Positions 34,216 to 45,032 of a stretch of 64,000 nt of DNA are shown here, in pieces. The DNA is from Siderastrea radians. Its lineage: Eukaryota > Cnidaria > Anthozoa > Scleractinia > Rhizangiidae. The translations under genes were made by a program, and so were the position numbers. A model generated the notes under the pieces. The model had not been told where the DNA came from. It saw only the letters and a program-made list of their open reading frames with translations, and did not search any database. The stretch spans positions 36,820,923 to 36,884,922 of the forward strand of contig OZ024894.1 of the NCBI GenBank assembly GCA_964017195.1, read 5' to 3'. The number at the start of each line of letters is the position of its first letter. Within the stretch, counting starts at the first letter, position 1.

Positions 34216-34460
34216 TTTAAAAGAATAAACGTCACCAAGGTTGAACTTGCAGTCAATGAAATGTGTTGCAGTATATGGAATGAATTAATCATAGATCATG
34301 ATACTCTTTTCTAGATGGCGGATTCTACGGACATAGCGGATTCCACGGAAAAGTCAAAAACATATTAAATTACAGCATATTCCTCTACATTATTCATAAG
34401 TAATGACCATTATTCGATTTATCGAGCCTCGGGTTTTACGGATTTTATGGATTACAAGGA
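33860..34460. repeat. Left array of ACGGATTT-type motifs
   Basis: Words such as ACGGATTT, GCGGATTCCACGG and GAAATCCGTAAAATCCGT occur near 33870, 34070, 34190, 34330 and 34440 in both orientations. The same set in reversed order lies at 42420-42800. Together they bracket the helicase and recombinase genes. Confidence 0.65.
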
Positions 34461-34670
34461 AACACGAATAATCAACACTGCATGTAGATGCATGATGCAA
34501 TTCAGTAGTTATTCATTACTCGAGTTGGCTGATGACTGTTTCAGTGTCAAAGCGAACAATAAAAGTGACAACATTTTCCTCTGCTTTTTTTTCCACATCC
34601 AATTAAAACAACTGAAGCGCACTAGAACAAAGGCAATGTTTATTCAATGAGATTACGCAGGATTGCTTGC

Positions 34671-34678
34671 TATAAAAG
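34671..34678 (+). promoter_or_regulatory. TATA box upstream of helicase gene
   Basis: TATAAAAG lies about 40 bases before an ATG at 34712 and about 240 before the first donor site. The word is a strong TATA match and is placed as expected for the spliced helicase gene. Confidence 0.5.
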
Positions 34679-34711
34679 CAGAACACTTTCTTGTGCTACA
34701 TCAGTCGCAAG

Positions 34712-34914
34712 ATGTTGAGGAGTACGAATTTTCCCTGTTGGGCAACTGAACAGTGAAAAAATTAAGGGCGCGACGTTGTGCTACTTGAGCCCACTAATCG
34801 TGAATAAGTGTAGCATTGTGAGCGCAAAGTGCTTAGGTAACGTGAGTGATGGACTGCAACGAGCATGGGATGAGGTGTGCAAGACCAGAGATGCTTGCGA
34901 TAAGGCATTACAAG
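34712..34914 (+). CDS. Helicase gene, candidate exon 1
   Basis: The frame that splices in register with exon 2 reads CYLSPLIVNKCSIVSAKCLG and DEVCKTRDACDKALQ up to CAAG|GTTTGT. The ATG at 34712 is in a different frame from this peptide, so either the start is elsewhere or an indel lies near 34735. There is no recognised domain. Confidence 0.4.
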
Positions 34915-35012
34915 GTTTGTATTCACTGTGAACATTCTTAAGACAAGACGTATCACGTATCTTGTTAACTCTCCGAGTAAAAAACAACTGATTTTTCTTT
35001 CCATTTTTACAG

Positions 35013-35329
35013 GCGTTAAGTGCGTGGCGTTCTTTTTTAGCGCCATAAGCACTCAAGGCCCAATGAAGACCTCTAACAAGAAGGGCAGAAATGAAGAGAA
35101 TAATGAGGACAACGGTGGTGAAAGTGACAACGACTCAATAACACCAAGCCGAGTCTCTGGTACATCCAGTCAAACATGGATAACAAACCATCAATCGATT
35201 GTAAACAAAAAGTTGCGACCCGCCGTCAGCTATTGGATTGCGATGATAACCCCAAATGGTGCACCAGCAAATCCCATAACATTCCATTGGGCTCTATTGG
35301 AATGTGGTGTAGATGCAACTGCTAAACAG
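35013..35329 (+). CDS. Helicase gene, exon 2
   Basis: The acceptor TTTTTACAG continues phase 1 from exon 1, and the donor AAACAG|GTATGC is phase 0. It encodes an acidic, low-complexity stretch (KKGRNEENNEDNGGESDND), then WIAMITPNGAPANPITFHWALLECGVDATAKQ. If exon 1 is not used, the ATG at 35063 could start translation. Confidence 0.5.
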
Positions 35330-36541
35330 GTATGCAGAGCATATTTTCGCTTGGTAGTAACACATTTCATTAGTATACAGATGTAGTGTCTGGCCATTTC
35401 GTTCGAGTCAACTTAGATCGCATTTACAGGGGTAAGGCACCAGAGAAATTAAGCTTCGCGTTTGTTTTTCTCGCGAAATACAAAAAAAAATCCCGTTTAC
35501 ATTTTGCCGCTTATACTTCAGAGTGAGTAGTTTCGTGTGTGATGTAAATAAGTAAATTATTTTCTATTTTTCTGATAGTTATTAAATAATTTGAGAAAAG
35601 TTAACAAAATCATCAAATCTGTGACGTTTACCGTTAGAACGTGAAACTAATTTCTCTAACGACTAGCCCTTAAAGCCCCGATAGTGATCAGCATCGAATT
35701 TCTCCTCACGATATCAGTGCACGCTGGCACATACCAGCACTCGATGAGAATTTAAGAAAATTATCAACAAAGATGAACTGAATTTTATTTTTAAACATTT
35801 CCTCCCAAATAACATGAAGCAAAATGTCTTGAGACCAGTACGGAGAATTTGTATTATGATGTTGAGGTTTTTAGCGACTTGAAGTCGAGCATTACATGTG
35901 TTTTTTTTTCGAGTTCAAAAGGTGGGATACCCTGTACGACCTTGCCAAATTTTGTATTGCACCAATATGGCTGTTAACCTTATTTATTATATAAACTGCA
36001 GTGTTTTACAGGGATCTCTAGCCCTTACAAAAACCGTCATTGAATACGCGTAAACTTACGAGAATTTTACTGTGGTGATATCGTAGACTTTAACTATATT
36101 TGATACCTTGTTCGCTGAACTATACATATGTTACATTTGTTGGTGTTTACAACATTTTTGGAACTTCCTCGGAAGCCTTCGAAATGTTTTGGAAACCTTC
36201 GGAGATCTTTGGAGATTTTCGTAAAATACTCGGATACATTTGTATGACCTTCGGACAGCATTCGGAGAATCTTCGGAAAATGGTCTGAACTCTTTGGAAA
36301 ATCGTCAGAAACATCGTCATTAGTATTTATAAAATTGGGCAAAGTAATACATGATTGCTTGGAGATATGAAATTTCCCTTCTCGTCTTTTCCTCCATATC
36401 TCACTCGTTCGCTGCGCCCACAAGTGAGGTATCGAGTTGAACACTCGGAGAGAATTTTTATATCTCCGCGCGCTCACGTATTATTCTATATTTAAAGTGA
36501 ACCGGAACTCAACCGTTTGTATTTCTATCTTTCCTTTGAAG
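35330..36541 (+). other. Intron of the helicase gene
   Basis: Non-coding. Between 36150 and 36300 the word CTTCGGA or a close variant occurs about eight times at short spacing. An open frame that begins at 36437 continues into exon 3, but its first part lies upstream of the acceptor CTTTGAAG at 36541. Confidence 0.55.
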
Positions 36542-38933
36542 ATTCCCTGTCAAGAGGGCAAAGAGTCAATGGCAATGAAAGAGCTAGTTTCTTCATCGTT
36601 TCAACACTGCTTTTTGTCGGAAGTGGAAAGCATTTTAGAAGATCCTGACTCCATGGACATACAGGAGTGTGGCATTGAAAATGTGGTCCGTGTACGTCTC
36701 GTTCACGCTTCGCTCAGGTCTGTGCTGTCTGAAGCCATTGCAAAAATTCAACACGCTGACCTAATTATTGATCGTTTTGGCTTGGATTGTAATCAAGAAG
36801 CTAATTCAGCAAAAGAAAAGGAAGAAGAGCCGAGACTTGGCGACAAAATGACCGTCTTAATAAACGACATAGCCATAGCAATGAAAAGGTTGAACTATTC
36901 CCTTCACAGAGGGGCAATATACAAGAGGTGCGAAGGTGCCATTTACACGTTTTCCTTTAAATGTGATGTCAAGGTTTTCATCAACAGCTTGGCAGCCAAT
37001 CAGTCATTCAAATCACGGCTTCTTAAAGATATGAAACGTGTTATCGACCTGTTGGCTGATCCCGACTGCGAAGTGATCCGACCAATTGTCATTGATTACA
37101 ACTTAATTGAGGTGAATTCAGGGTACTGTTGGTCTTTCGCGGATAGACGGTTCGTTAAAGATGCAATTGCTGCCTACAAAATAGGCCTCGTAACACCAAG
37201 AGCCTTCTGCCGTTACGACGCACTCAAAGTTCCACAGCCGAAGTACTTTCAAGAAGTTCTGGAGAACAGCCTTTCAGAAGCTGAGACGGCACATTTTTGC
37301 GAAGTTTTTCTGCGACTGCTGCACTTTAACAAGAAGAAGCACAAAGAGAGGGTTCCATGCTTAGTTGGCGAGCCCGATAGCGGTAAAACCAGCCTTTTCT
37401 ACCCCATCCTTGGCCTCATTCATCACAAGAACGTAGCGACCATCACAAAGCAGAAAGTTTTTAACAAAGCCATGATCAACAAAAACACAGAAGTGATCTT
37501 TATCGACGAGGCGTCTTCTGCAACACTGGAAGATAATCACCCAAGGTGGTTACACGGCCTGCGACGTAAAATACAGAACAGCAAAGTCATTTTACAACCG
37601 TTGCCCGATGTTCATGACGGCGCAGAAGAAATTGGAGTTCCAGCCAGAAGACCAACCAGCGATGGATCGCAGGATTCGATATTACATGTTCAAATCCTTG
37701 CCGAGTCCTAAGAAGAAGGCCGCGCAATGGCTCCGAAAACATCCAATGGAATGTATTGCTTGGGCGGCATCGAAAGCTCGGGTGGTCAGCGATGAAGAAG
37801 AAAGTTCTGATGACGAGTAAGGAGAACAAGAATCGCAGAATGACGACGGGATCCTACCGGAGAGCGAGAAAGAAATCTTAAGAACTCTGCCTGTTGGCGA
37901 CCTTCTGGCAGAACCAAGATCCCGCGAAGAAAGCTCTGAAGAGGACACGATTCAAGATGTTGGCGATTCCGATGAAGACGAGACCATAACGACCTTGAAA
38001 GTTACTCTGGCACAATGCTCGCCTGACTCTCTACGTCACCGTCAGTTAAGTCACATATTAGAAACGCGTCTCGAGGAAAAAGAAAGGCAGAAAGAGCTAG
38101 AGGAAATGCGGTACGAGAAAAGGCAACAACACTTGCTATCCAGGGGAGTGTCGACGGATCACGTGTCGTTGCTACCACACGATCAGAACGAGCCGCTGCC
38201 CACACCAATTAGAAGGGAAATCGCCGCGTTCGAAGAACAACAACTCGAGAAAGAACGGGAAAACCGAAAGAAAAGGGCCAAGAAAGTGTTTGAATCGCAA
38301 TGGCTGCAGGCTACCGAGAAAGATCTCCAAGACTGTATGGTGGCTCTACGAACCAGTCTTGATACAGATATGAAGGCTACCATGAATGCGTATAGAGTAC
38401 TGCTTCAAGACAAACTTCGAAGCCATCACAGAAACCTCGGCACCCTCGGATGCGTAGAGGCACTAGCCGAAAGAAAGAGGGTATGCAGGGAGCTCGGCCT
38501 ACTGCAAGAAAAAGATCAAGACAGCGTCTCCAGCCTGTATGAACCGCTGCCCACCGCGCGCGTGGAAGAAGGAGACGACAACTCAATATTTATTACGCAG
38601 AATACGCCACCACACGTCCCGCAGTGCGACGAAGAAGACGACATCGAACTATTCAACACGCAGAAAACACCAACGTACGTCCCGAAACACGGTGAGGTGG
38701 AATTTTGCGTGCCATCGCCGGGGATTGCTTCACAAACGATGCAACACGGAGGTCTTAGCCAAACGTCCCACAGCTCAAGTGGTGCATGGCGGTCAGAATT
38801 TCTCAACGACTGCGCAAAGTCCGACCAGTTGCTGAGAGTGCACAGCACGAAGAGGCGCCAAGAACCTACTAGAAGTCAAACGCAGACCAAAGGACCGAAG
38901 AACACTATAGACAGTTACTATAGTAAAAAGTGA

Positions 38934-39196
38934 ATATTGCATGCGTACCGTCGTAAAACGATAGCGTTTCATTTCAGTGTGAAATCGATGTAGGGGCATG
39001 TAGTTTGCCGATATAAGTTATTTAAAGAAGCGGTGAAACTTGATGTAAAAACTACAATAATAGGAAGCGGTCATCGCGTTAACAACAAGCGTAGAATATT
39101 TATTGCCTTTATTTGTAGAATGTCATGGCGAGCGAAATTAAAATGTCTGTCGATTGCAGTCAGTGTTGTGACGTTTGAAGTGTTCTTTTTCAAATA
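38934..39196. other. Convergent intergenic gap
   Basis: Only 263 bases separate the two stop codons. No coding signal is visible. Confidence 0.5.
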
Positions 39197-40914
39197 CTAT
39201 TCGAGGTATTGATTTTGGTCGCGTATTCCGTCCAAGGGGAGCGTTAACTCAGCCCTCTTCTTCAAAGAATCGGCCGCCCTTCCATCCTGAAATGTAAAGT
39301 CTGGATCCCTCAAAATAGCCGTCCACTGCCCGTTTCCGTATCGTCTTATCCCTTCCTTTAGGAAATCATCCTCATCTGATGTGAATTTCAAAACCCCACG
39401 ATGATGATTCCTTTGAATGCGCAAGGCATGACTGGGCGGGGTTTCCTTTTTGCGAGAGGTGCTTCTCGATTCTAAAATTTCAACTGCCGGTTCCGAGCTC
39501 GAATTGCTGAACCTCGAATTGACATCCTTGTCCACCTCCGACCCTTTGACACCTTGCAGTTTTTGTAGACACTCGTGAGCCTTCACAGCAACTTCGCGCG
39601 ATCTCTGCTTCTGATAGTGAACTTTGGCGACCGCAGAACTGTGTTTTTGGTCTTCTGACAATATTCTTTGCTCCTTGCTAGAGAGCAGATCGAGGCTTTG
39701 TGTTTCGACAATTTGACGATAGCGGGTCGGATGAATGTACTTTCCAATTGCATCAAACACTAATTTACTCATGACGTTGCCCAATTTGCTGTGCTGGCCT
39801 CTATTTCTCGTGACCAGAACGAACTCGCACTGGGGTATTAGCAATGGCCTTACGAATTTATGTAGCTATCGAGCACCTGCATGCTTGCATCGGTCAGAAT
39901 TAAGGAGTCAAATCCATATTTGCTAGCAGTCTTGAACTTTTTCTGGTCGATGAATCCCCCGTTCTCCTTAGCTGCTCTGACCATGTCCACTGTCAAATAC
40001 TGATAAGTCATAGGCCGAGATCCCTTCACCTTGATGAACAAATACACTGCGACCAATTTCGTGGCAAATGTTAAGTCCGAAGGATTAACTTGACCTGGAA
40101 TAGTTTTGCACGTCTTCACAGTATTCTCGTAACGAAGCAAGTGAAATGTCACCACTTCTAACAGTTCTTCCATGGTTGCCCAGTGCCCCCTAGCATCCAA
40201 AGTTTCAATGTCTAGATCTTGTGTCCACTGCAGTCTCATCATCTTTACCACCGTCTTGCGCGCTCGTTTAAGGTACAACTCCGTTGAGGACAAATTTCGA
40301 AGAACTGTGTATGATGCGCCGTTTATTTTTCTGAAGTCGATTAATTCGGAGATCGTATCAATGTAGCCCAATCGGCCACCGTGTCCGAGTTTGCATTCAT
40401 CTTGCAAGTAGTCGATAAACTTGAACAACAGACTATGAGAACACAGGCTAAAGTCCAGCACTTCAAAACTCAATTCCTCTTCATCTTCGCAGCAAAATTT
40501 GAGAAATTTAAAGCATCTCTTGGCTATCTGCTGAGCTGCACGATCTTTCTTGCAACCCCCACCACTTCCAGTCAACCATTTCGTGAATAATTCGCCAATT
40601 TGGCTGGAAACTGAAAACGAAGGCATTACCCTGCCAGTTTGTTTTGTGATTTCACCCGATGTATCATCATCGGCAAGTTCTTTGGTACTTGAAACGTCGG
40701 GTTTTTCGTCAAAGAAAAAGAACCAACTGTGCTTGGTGTTCACATGTTTCCTGCAGCCACGTTGACTTTTAAATCCATCGTGATCACACGCTTGTATTGG
40801 ACAGTGATACAAGCTATCTGTTTCTTCTTTTTCCAAGTGAAGCCGTTTTGGTTTTGGTGATGAGCCATCAATTTTCGACCAGTCAACCTTACCCTTTTTG
40901 TTCATGTCGGACAT
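39197..40914 (-). pseudogene. Zinc finger/tyrosine recombinase/Myb protein, one frameshift
   Basis: The first frame (40914 to 39850) starts MSDMNKKGKVDW, has a C-x4-C...H-x4-H finger (YHCPIQAC, then CRKHVNTKH) at residues 38-62, and reaches the box I arginine region IKVKGSRPMTYQYLTVDMV. The second frame (about 39861 to 39197) supplies box II, IHPTRYRQIVET (H-x-x-R), and KHSSAVAKVHYQKQ, where H and the nucleophile Y follow the HSSxxxxxxY spacing of tyrosine recombinases. A C-terminal Myb/SANT domain follows (FTSDEDDFLKEGIRRYGNGQW). A 1-base shift near 39855 separates the halves. Crypton-type elements use such enzymes. The finger plus Myb arrangement suggests binding of the terminal repeats. 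Confidence 0.7.
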
Positions 40915-42419
40915 CTGAGTGATTCACACAATTTGTTCCACTTACATAAATAGTGAACAAAACACAAAGGCGACCGAAAAAAAAAACAATGGCTGTATTG
41001 TGCAAGTTTAAACTTGCCCAAACCTGCCCCAACTTGCCCCTGCTTGCTCAGGCATGTGTCTGCTTGCCACCGTTCATTATTCTTAAGTAAGCTTACAAAT
41101 TTAAGGTGATATATGGCGTTGGTGCGATTATATTCACCCTTGCCCGGGCAAGTTTATAAGGGCCTCGAAAAGTCTTTAAAAATCTGCTATTGACACTGCT
41201 TCGTGTTGTTTGAAACTTAAAACACTACACCAAATGTTTTTGCCAATTAAAAAGCGATAAAATCATAGATGGCAAGAAAAGAAGAATGTTTCTGTTGAAC
41301 AAGATGAACAAAGGAACTGTCATTTCTAAATAGGAACCATTTTACATAAATAGGAACTGATGGTTAGGAACAAACTGTTCCACGTGCCAATAAAAATTTC
41401 GTTCAAAACGGAACCTGTTAATGGGAACAATCGTTCCTCAAGTGAATAAAAAGGAACCAATTTTTCAAAGCAGGAACAATGTTAGAAAGGAACAAACGTT
41501 CCTTTACAAAAAAAGGAACGTAATTAATTGGGAACCAAAGTTCCTCGTGTCAGCATAAAGGAACAGCCACTCTAAAAGGGAACGCATTAATAGGAACAAT
41601 TGTTCCTCAAGCGATTAAAAAGGACCAAAATGATAAAAGAGGAACCGAATACCATTGGGAACACCTGTTCCTAGGCCACTCATTTAGGAACAAAAAGCTC
41701 CTTTCAATGTTAAAAATTCGGAACAAAAGGTTCTTTTTAGCTCTAAATGAACACTTTGTTCCTATTTTTAACAGCAATTTGATCCTTTTGATGCTAAAAG
41801 GACCACTCCAAAGAGGAACAATCATCTCTTAATCGGAACGTTCCCAAAGCAAAAATGGGAACAGTGCTCAAAAATAAAAGTAAGTTAAAAAGCCACGTAA
41901 AGGATGAATAAAATATGCCAAAGCATCTTATGACTCTCTATACTGAACAGATACAAGAGCCCAAAATTGTTTGATAAAATCATGCTACAACATGTTCAAA
42001 TTTGGAAGTAAAAATTTTGGGAAACGTAGAAGATCGTTTCCCAAAAATTCAGTTCTCCTTTTTTTGAAACCTTAAAATAACACAAAGTACTGCAAAAATC
42101 TTTCTAAAATTATATCTGTTGGTAGTCTTATGCAGGGAAAAGCTAAAAAGCACATTCTCAGATCTTTTGCCAAGAATTACAAATAAATCTGGACGATTTT
42201 CCGCAAAAGCGTTCCTCGTAAGGGGAACGGCCATGGAAAGGCACGCTTGTTCCTATACTGTAGCCTTGAATTTATATCAGCAAGCAAGGGTTTACCAGAG
42301 CGATTTTGTTTCATGATATCTACGTGAGTTTGTCTCCGGCATATCTGTTATATCCGTTGAGTTTATACAATCAGTGTTGGATTGCAAAAATTGTATTAAA
42401 GCAAAGGTTGATCACGATC
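40915..42419. other. Upstream region of the recombinase gene
   Basis: Non-coding. It begins with AACTTGCCC-type words at 41005-41060 (ACTTGCCC, ACCTGCCC, GCTTGCTC in series) and holds the GGAAC palindrome array. No gene is seen on either strand. Confidence 0.55.
41310..41880. repeat. Array of GGAAC...GTTCC palindromes
   Basis: More than fifteen GGAAC or GTTCC words occur in 570 bases, many as pairs with a 5-7 base spacer: GGAACAAACTGTTCC, GGAACAATCGTTCC, GGAACAAACGTTCC, GGAACAATTGTTCC, GGAACACCTGTTCC. Flanks are AAAAAG or CCTCAAG. No unit length is fixed, so this is not a simple tandem repeat. Confidence 0.85.
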
Positions 42420-42830
42420 TTTGGTGGTTCACCGTTAAATCCGTAGAATCCATCTTTTCCGTATGTGGGGAAAAGATCTTTGAAATGGAAAAGGCATGCA
42501 TTAAGCATTGACTGCTAGTGAAATTCATACACGGTAAAACTCTTAAAAAGAGTACCGGAGAATACGAATTTCACGGATTTCCCGGAGACATGAATGTTTA
42601 AGAAGATAACTTGCAGTCCTGACTGACTGCTAACTGAAAAAGACTCTTAAAAGAGTAGCGGAAAATACGGAAATCACAGATTTTACGGACACATGAATGT
42701 TCAATAAGATAACTTGCAGTCCTGACTGACTGTTGACTAAAAAAGACTCTTAAAAGAGTAGCGGAAAATACGGATTTCACGGATTTCACGGATTTCACGG
42801 AAATATGAATATTTAATATTATTCAAAATT
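42420..42830. repeat. Right array of ACGGATTT-type motifs
   Basis: Two units of GACTCTTAAAAGAGTAGCGGAAAATACGG with ATAACTTGCAGTCCTGACTGACTG repeat about every 115 bases, ending in TTCACGGATTTCACGGATTTCACGG. A first word in the opposite orientation lies at 42437. The order mirrors the left array. Confidence 0.7.
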
Positions 42831-42930
42831 AATTTGATATAATACTTCTCTTTTTTACTGTAAGTATCTTAATACAATTATATATTATATATAATATAAT
42901 AATACAATTATATAATATATAGATTTAGCC
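42760..42930. repeat. Inverted copy of the 50845-50985 repeat
   Basis: AGTAGCGGAAAATACGGATTTCACGG, then GAATATTTAATATTATTC, AATTAATTTGATATAATACTTCTC and TAAGTATCTTAATACAATTA occur here, and in reverse complement at 50845-50985, over about 140 bases with few differences. Confidence 0.85.
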
Positions 42931-42954
42931 AAGCCTAAAAGCGGAACTCCAATT

Positions 42955-42998
42955 ATTATTTATTTATTATTATTTATTTTATTTATTATTATTTTATT

Positions 42999-43036
<38 letters not shown>

Positions 43037-43060
43037 CATTATAATTATTATTTCAAGTGG
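42955..43060. repeat. (ATT)n/(ATTT)n microsatellite
   Basis: Runs of TTATT and TTATTTA words precede the dispersed repeat shared with 17404-17671. Confidence 0.9.
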
Positions 43061-43920
43061 TACCTGACAGCAATATTATATTTTAGGTAATTATTAGTAA
43101 ATACACTCTCATCAAATTAGAATGTGCATACCTGCCAACCTTATAAAATCAGAAATAGGGACCACCCCCCATGCTCACCCCAGTCCTGGGGTAGTGCTTT
43201 GCCCCCACTGCCCCCCAACACTGAGCAGGATCTAGGTTGCTTTAAGGTTTTTGCATTATTTTTAAAAAATATTGCCTGTACTGTACTGTCTTAGCATTAG
43301 AATTCTCAGGTGTTGTTTAATGGTCTCAAGCACCACATGTATTGCACAAAACGACAGGATGTAGAAAAGTCATTGAAGACCCGTCTTTAACAATCCAGTT
43401 CCAAATTGTCATTTTTTCCTTGAAAATCGGAATGTCCCGATTGTTTTAGGTTTTGAAACTCAAAAATCGGGACAATTAATGGGGACGGATGGCAGGTATG
43501 AACCTGTTTTACAAAATTCTAAATAAGCCCCAGTTTCAGGTTGTAAACTTAAATATTGGGCACAATAATTATTTTTGTTCACCTTACCTCGGCCTTTTCT
43601 CTGCCACAAGTCTACGGTTTAATTCATTTACATTATTGCAGAGTTGTCAAATTGTACAGACAAGGTACTAATTGAAAAATACCTCCACCTCATTCAGTGG
43701 TTTGACAGATAAGTTGTGTGGTATAGAGCGAGGAAAAATGCGAGCAATGAGTACCGGTAAAATGTCCTTGACCATTATCTGTAAAACCACTGAATGATAT
43801 TTATTATTCCACTACAATATTTGCCTATCATTTTAAATGATTTATTCAATGAGTGATTTGAAACCGGGACACTACAGTGCAATACACTTTCTACAGTGCA
43901 ATGCACTCTCATACTCTCGT
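43060..43920. repeat. Dispersed repeat, second copy with MITE inside
   Basis: CTCTCATCAAATTAGAA and GATTTGAAACCGGGACACTACAGTGCAATAC are shared with 17500-17650. This copy is longer because of the MITE at 43127-43500 and about 300 further bases. Confidence 0.65.
43127..43500. mobile_element. 374-bp MITE ending CATACCTGCCA
   Basis: CATACCTGCCAACC at the left and GGATGGCAGGTATG at the right are imperfect inverted repeats. An empty site is given by the related repeat near 17520, where the flanking words are adjacent. The ATG frame that starts at its right end is not coding. Confidence 0.75.
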
Positions 43921-43929
43921 GTATGTGTT

Positions 43930-45032
43930 TTCTCCTTATATGATAAACTGATGCTATAGTGGAATAATAATGTACCTTGTTTACTCTTATTGATGCCCAG
44001 GGACTATTATATTAAAATCAATCTCTTTAAGTACCCATCAGTCCTGAATCAACCACTCAACCACTTAGTTGATAAATCGGTCAATCAGTCAATAAAAAAA
44101 TTTGTGACTAACAGTGTTGCCAACACGAATAACAAATGGTCCAGTAACCACTTATAAGTGACTTTGATGCACAGATTATGACTCACTATGTTACTACCCC
44201 TGACTGTGATGGTAGTAAATCTTGTGGTTTAATTTGTTTTTGGTTTGATCATTAGCCTTTACACTGCATCTGATGTCACCAATGAGCAATGTTACTGATT
44301 GCCATAATCTGGTAGCAAAGACAAACAAAAAGAACGCCTCTTCATAAATCATTTCAGGATAGTCTGAAACCTGTCATGTAATGAACTGACAAAAGGGGAT
44401 CAGACTGTGGTGAATCCATCATTTGAAATAGTTTTCCCTGGCAAGTGAATTCAGTCAGATAACTCCAAATCATCATTCCTGGGAAGTTAGTTGTGTGTGC
44501 GTGTGTGTGTGTGTGGGGGGGGGGGGGGGAGGGGGAGTAGGGTTACTCCCAAATAAATGCTACTCGTGTATGGATGTGTTAATTACTGAGGGAACATAAA
44601 GTGTATGTGGATACAGTCAAACTAATCACCAACATCAAAATTTGCCAAAAAAAACCAAAAATATAAATTAAACTTTATTTCAAAACTGCTCTTAAAATTT
44701 TTTATTTCAATTGATAATGTCTGCCTGGGAACATACATGTAGCTAAGAGTACAAATTTATTAACCAAATCCTTACAATAAACTGTCATATTTTTTCTGAC
44801 ATCAGGTTGATGGAATAAAAACCTGTATGGAAAACAAAGCAGAGTAAATGTTTAATTATCTCAGTTGCCAAAAGTAAGCCCATGGCTTTAGGGAGGTTCT
44901 AAGGATATTTGCGCAATTTTTTTATGCGCATCAATACTGCGCACACAATTCACAACATTGGCATTATGTCATGCCGCGTCATGCACTGAGCATGCACGCT
45001 CGCATGAAAAACTACCCCAAATGTTTTAAGAC
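43930..45032. other. No gene recognised
   Basis: AT-rich sequence with a (GT)n run followed by a G run at 44490-44535. I found no conserved frame. Confidence 0.5.

Larger units (their letters stand above)
34712..38933 (+). pseudogene. Spliced superfamily 3 helicase gene, lightly broken
   Basis: Exons are 34712(?)-34914, 35013-35329 and 36542-38933, and their splice phases (1, then 0) match. The last exon has a Walker A motif GEPDSGKTS (about 37368), a Walker B EVIFIDEA (about 37491) and an SF3-type C-terminal end, RRIRYYMF then HPMECIAWAA. These are hallmarks of the parvovirus NS1/papillomavirus E1 helicase class, which unwinds replication origins as hexamers. Two lesions are visible: a 1-base frameshift near 37597, and a TAA at 37818-37820 after which the same frame stays open to 38933. 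The C-terminal 300 residues are charged, coiled-coil-like and end in a lysine-rich IDSYYSKK tail. No HUH nuclease motif is visible. Role inference: replication of the surrounding element. Confidence 0.65.
33860..42830. mobile_element. Putative composite element: SF3 helicase + tyrosine recombinase
   Basis: A plus-strand gene (34712-38933) and a minus-strand gene (39197-40914) converge with 263 bp between them. They are bracketed by inverted arrays of one repeat family (33860-34460 and 42420-42830). A palindrome array (41310-41880) lies upstream of the recombinase gene. I infer a single element about 9 kb long. The tyrosine recombinase would explain the lack of a clear target duplication. The exact ends are not proven, and the repeat family also occurs alone at 50845-50985. 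Confidence 0.5.

Noticed and set aside
36437..36541. Start codon at 36437 as the beginning of the helicase
   Set aside because: The acceptor at 36541 and phase-matched upstream exons fit better, and residues before it show no family features.
34712..38933. Calling the helicase gene an endogenous parvovirus copy
   Set aside because: It has introns, no HUH nuclease motif and no capsid gene, and it sits beside a recombinase gene. Only the SF3 core is virus-like.
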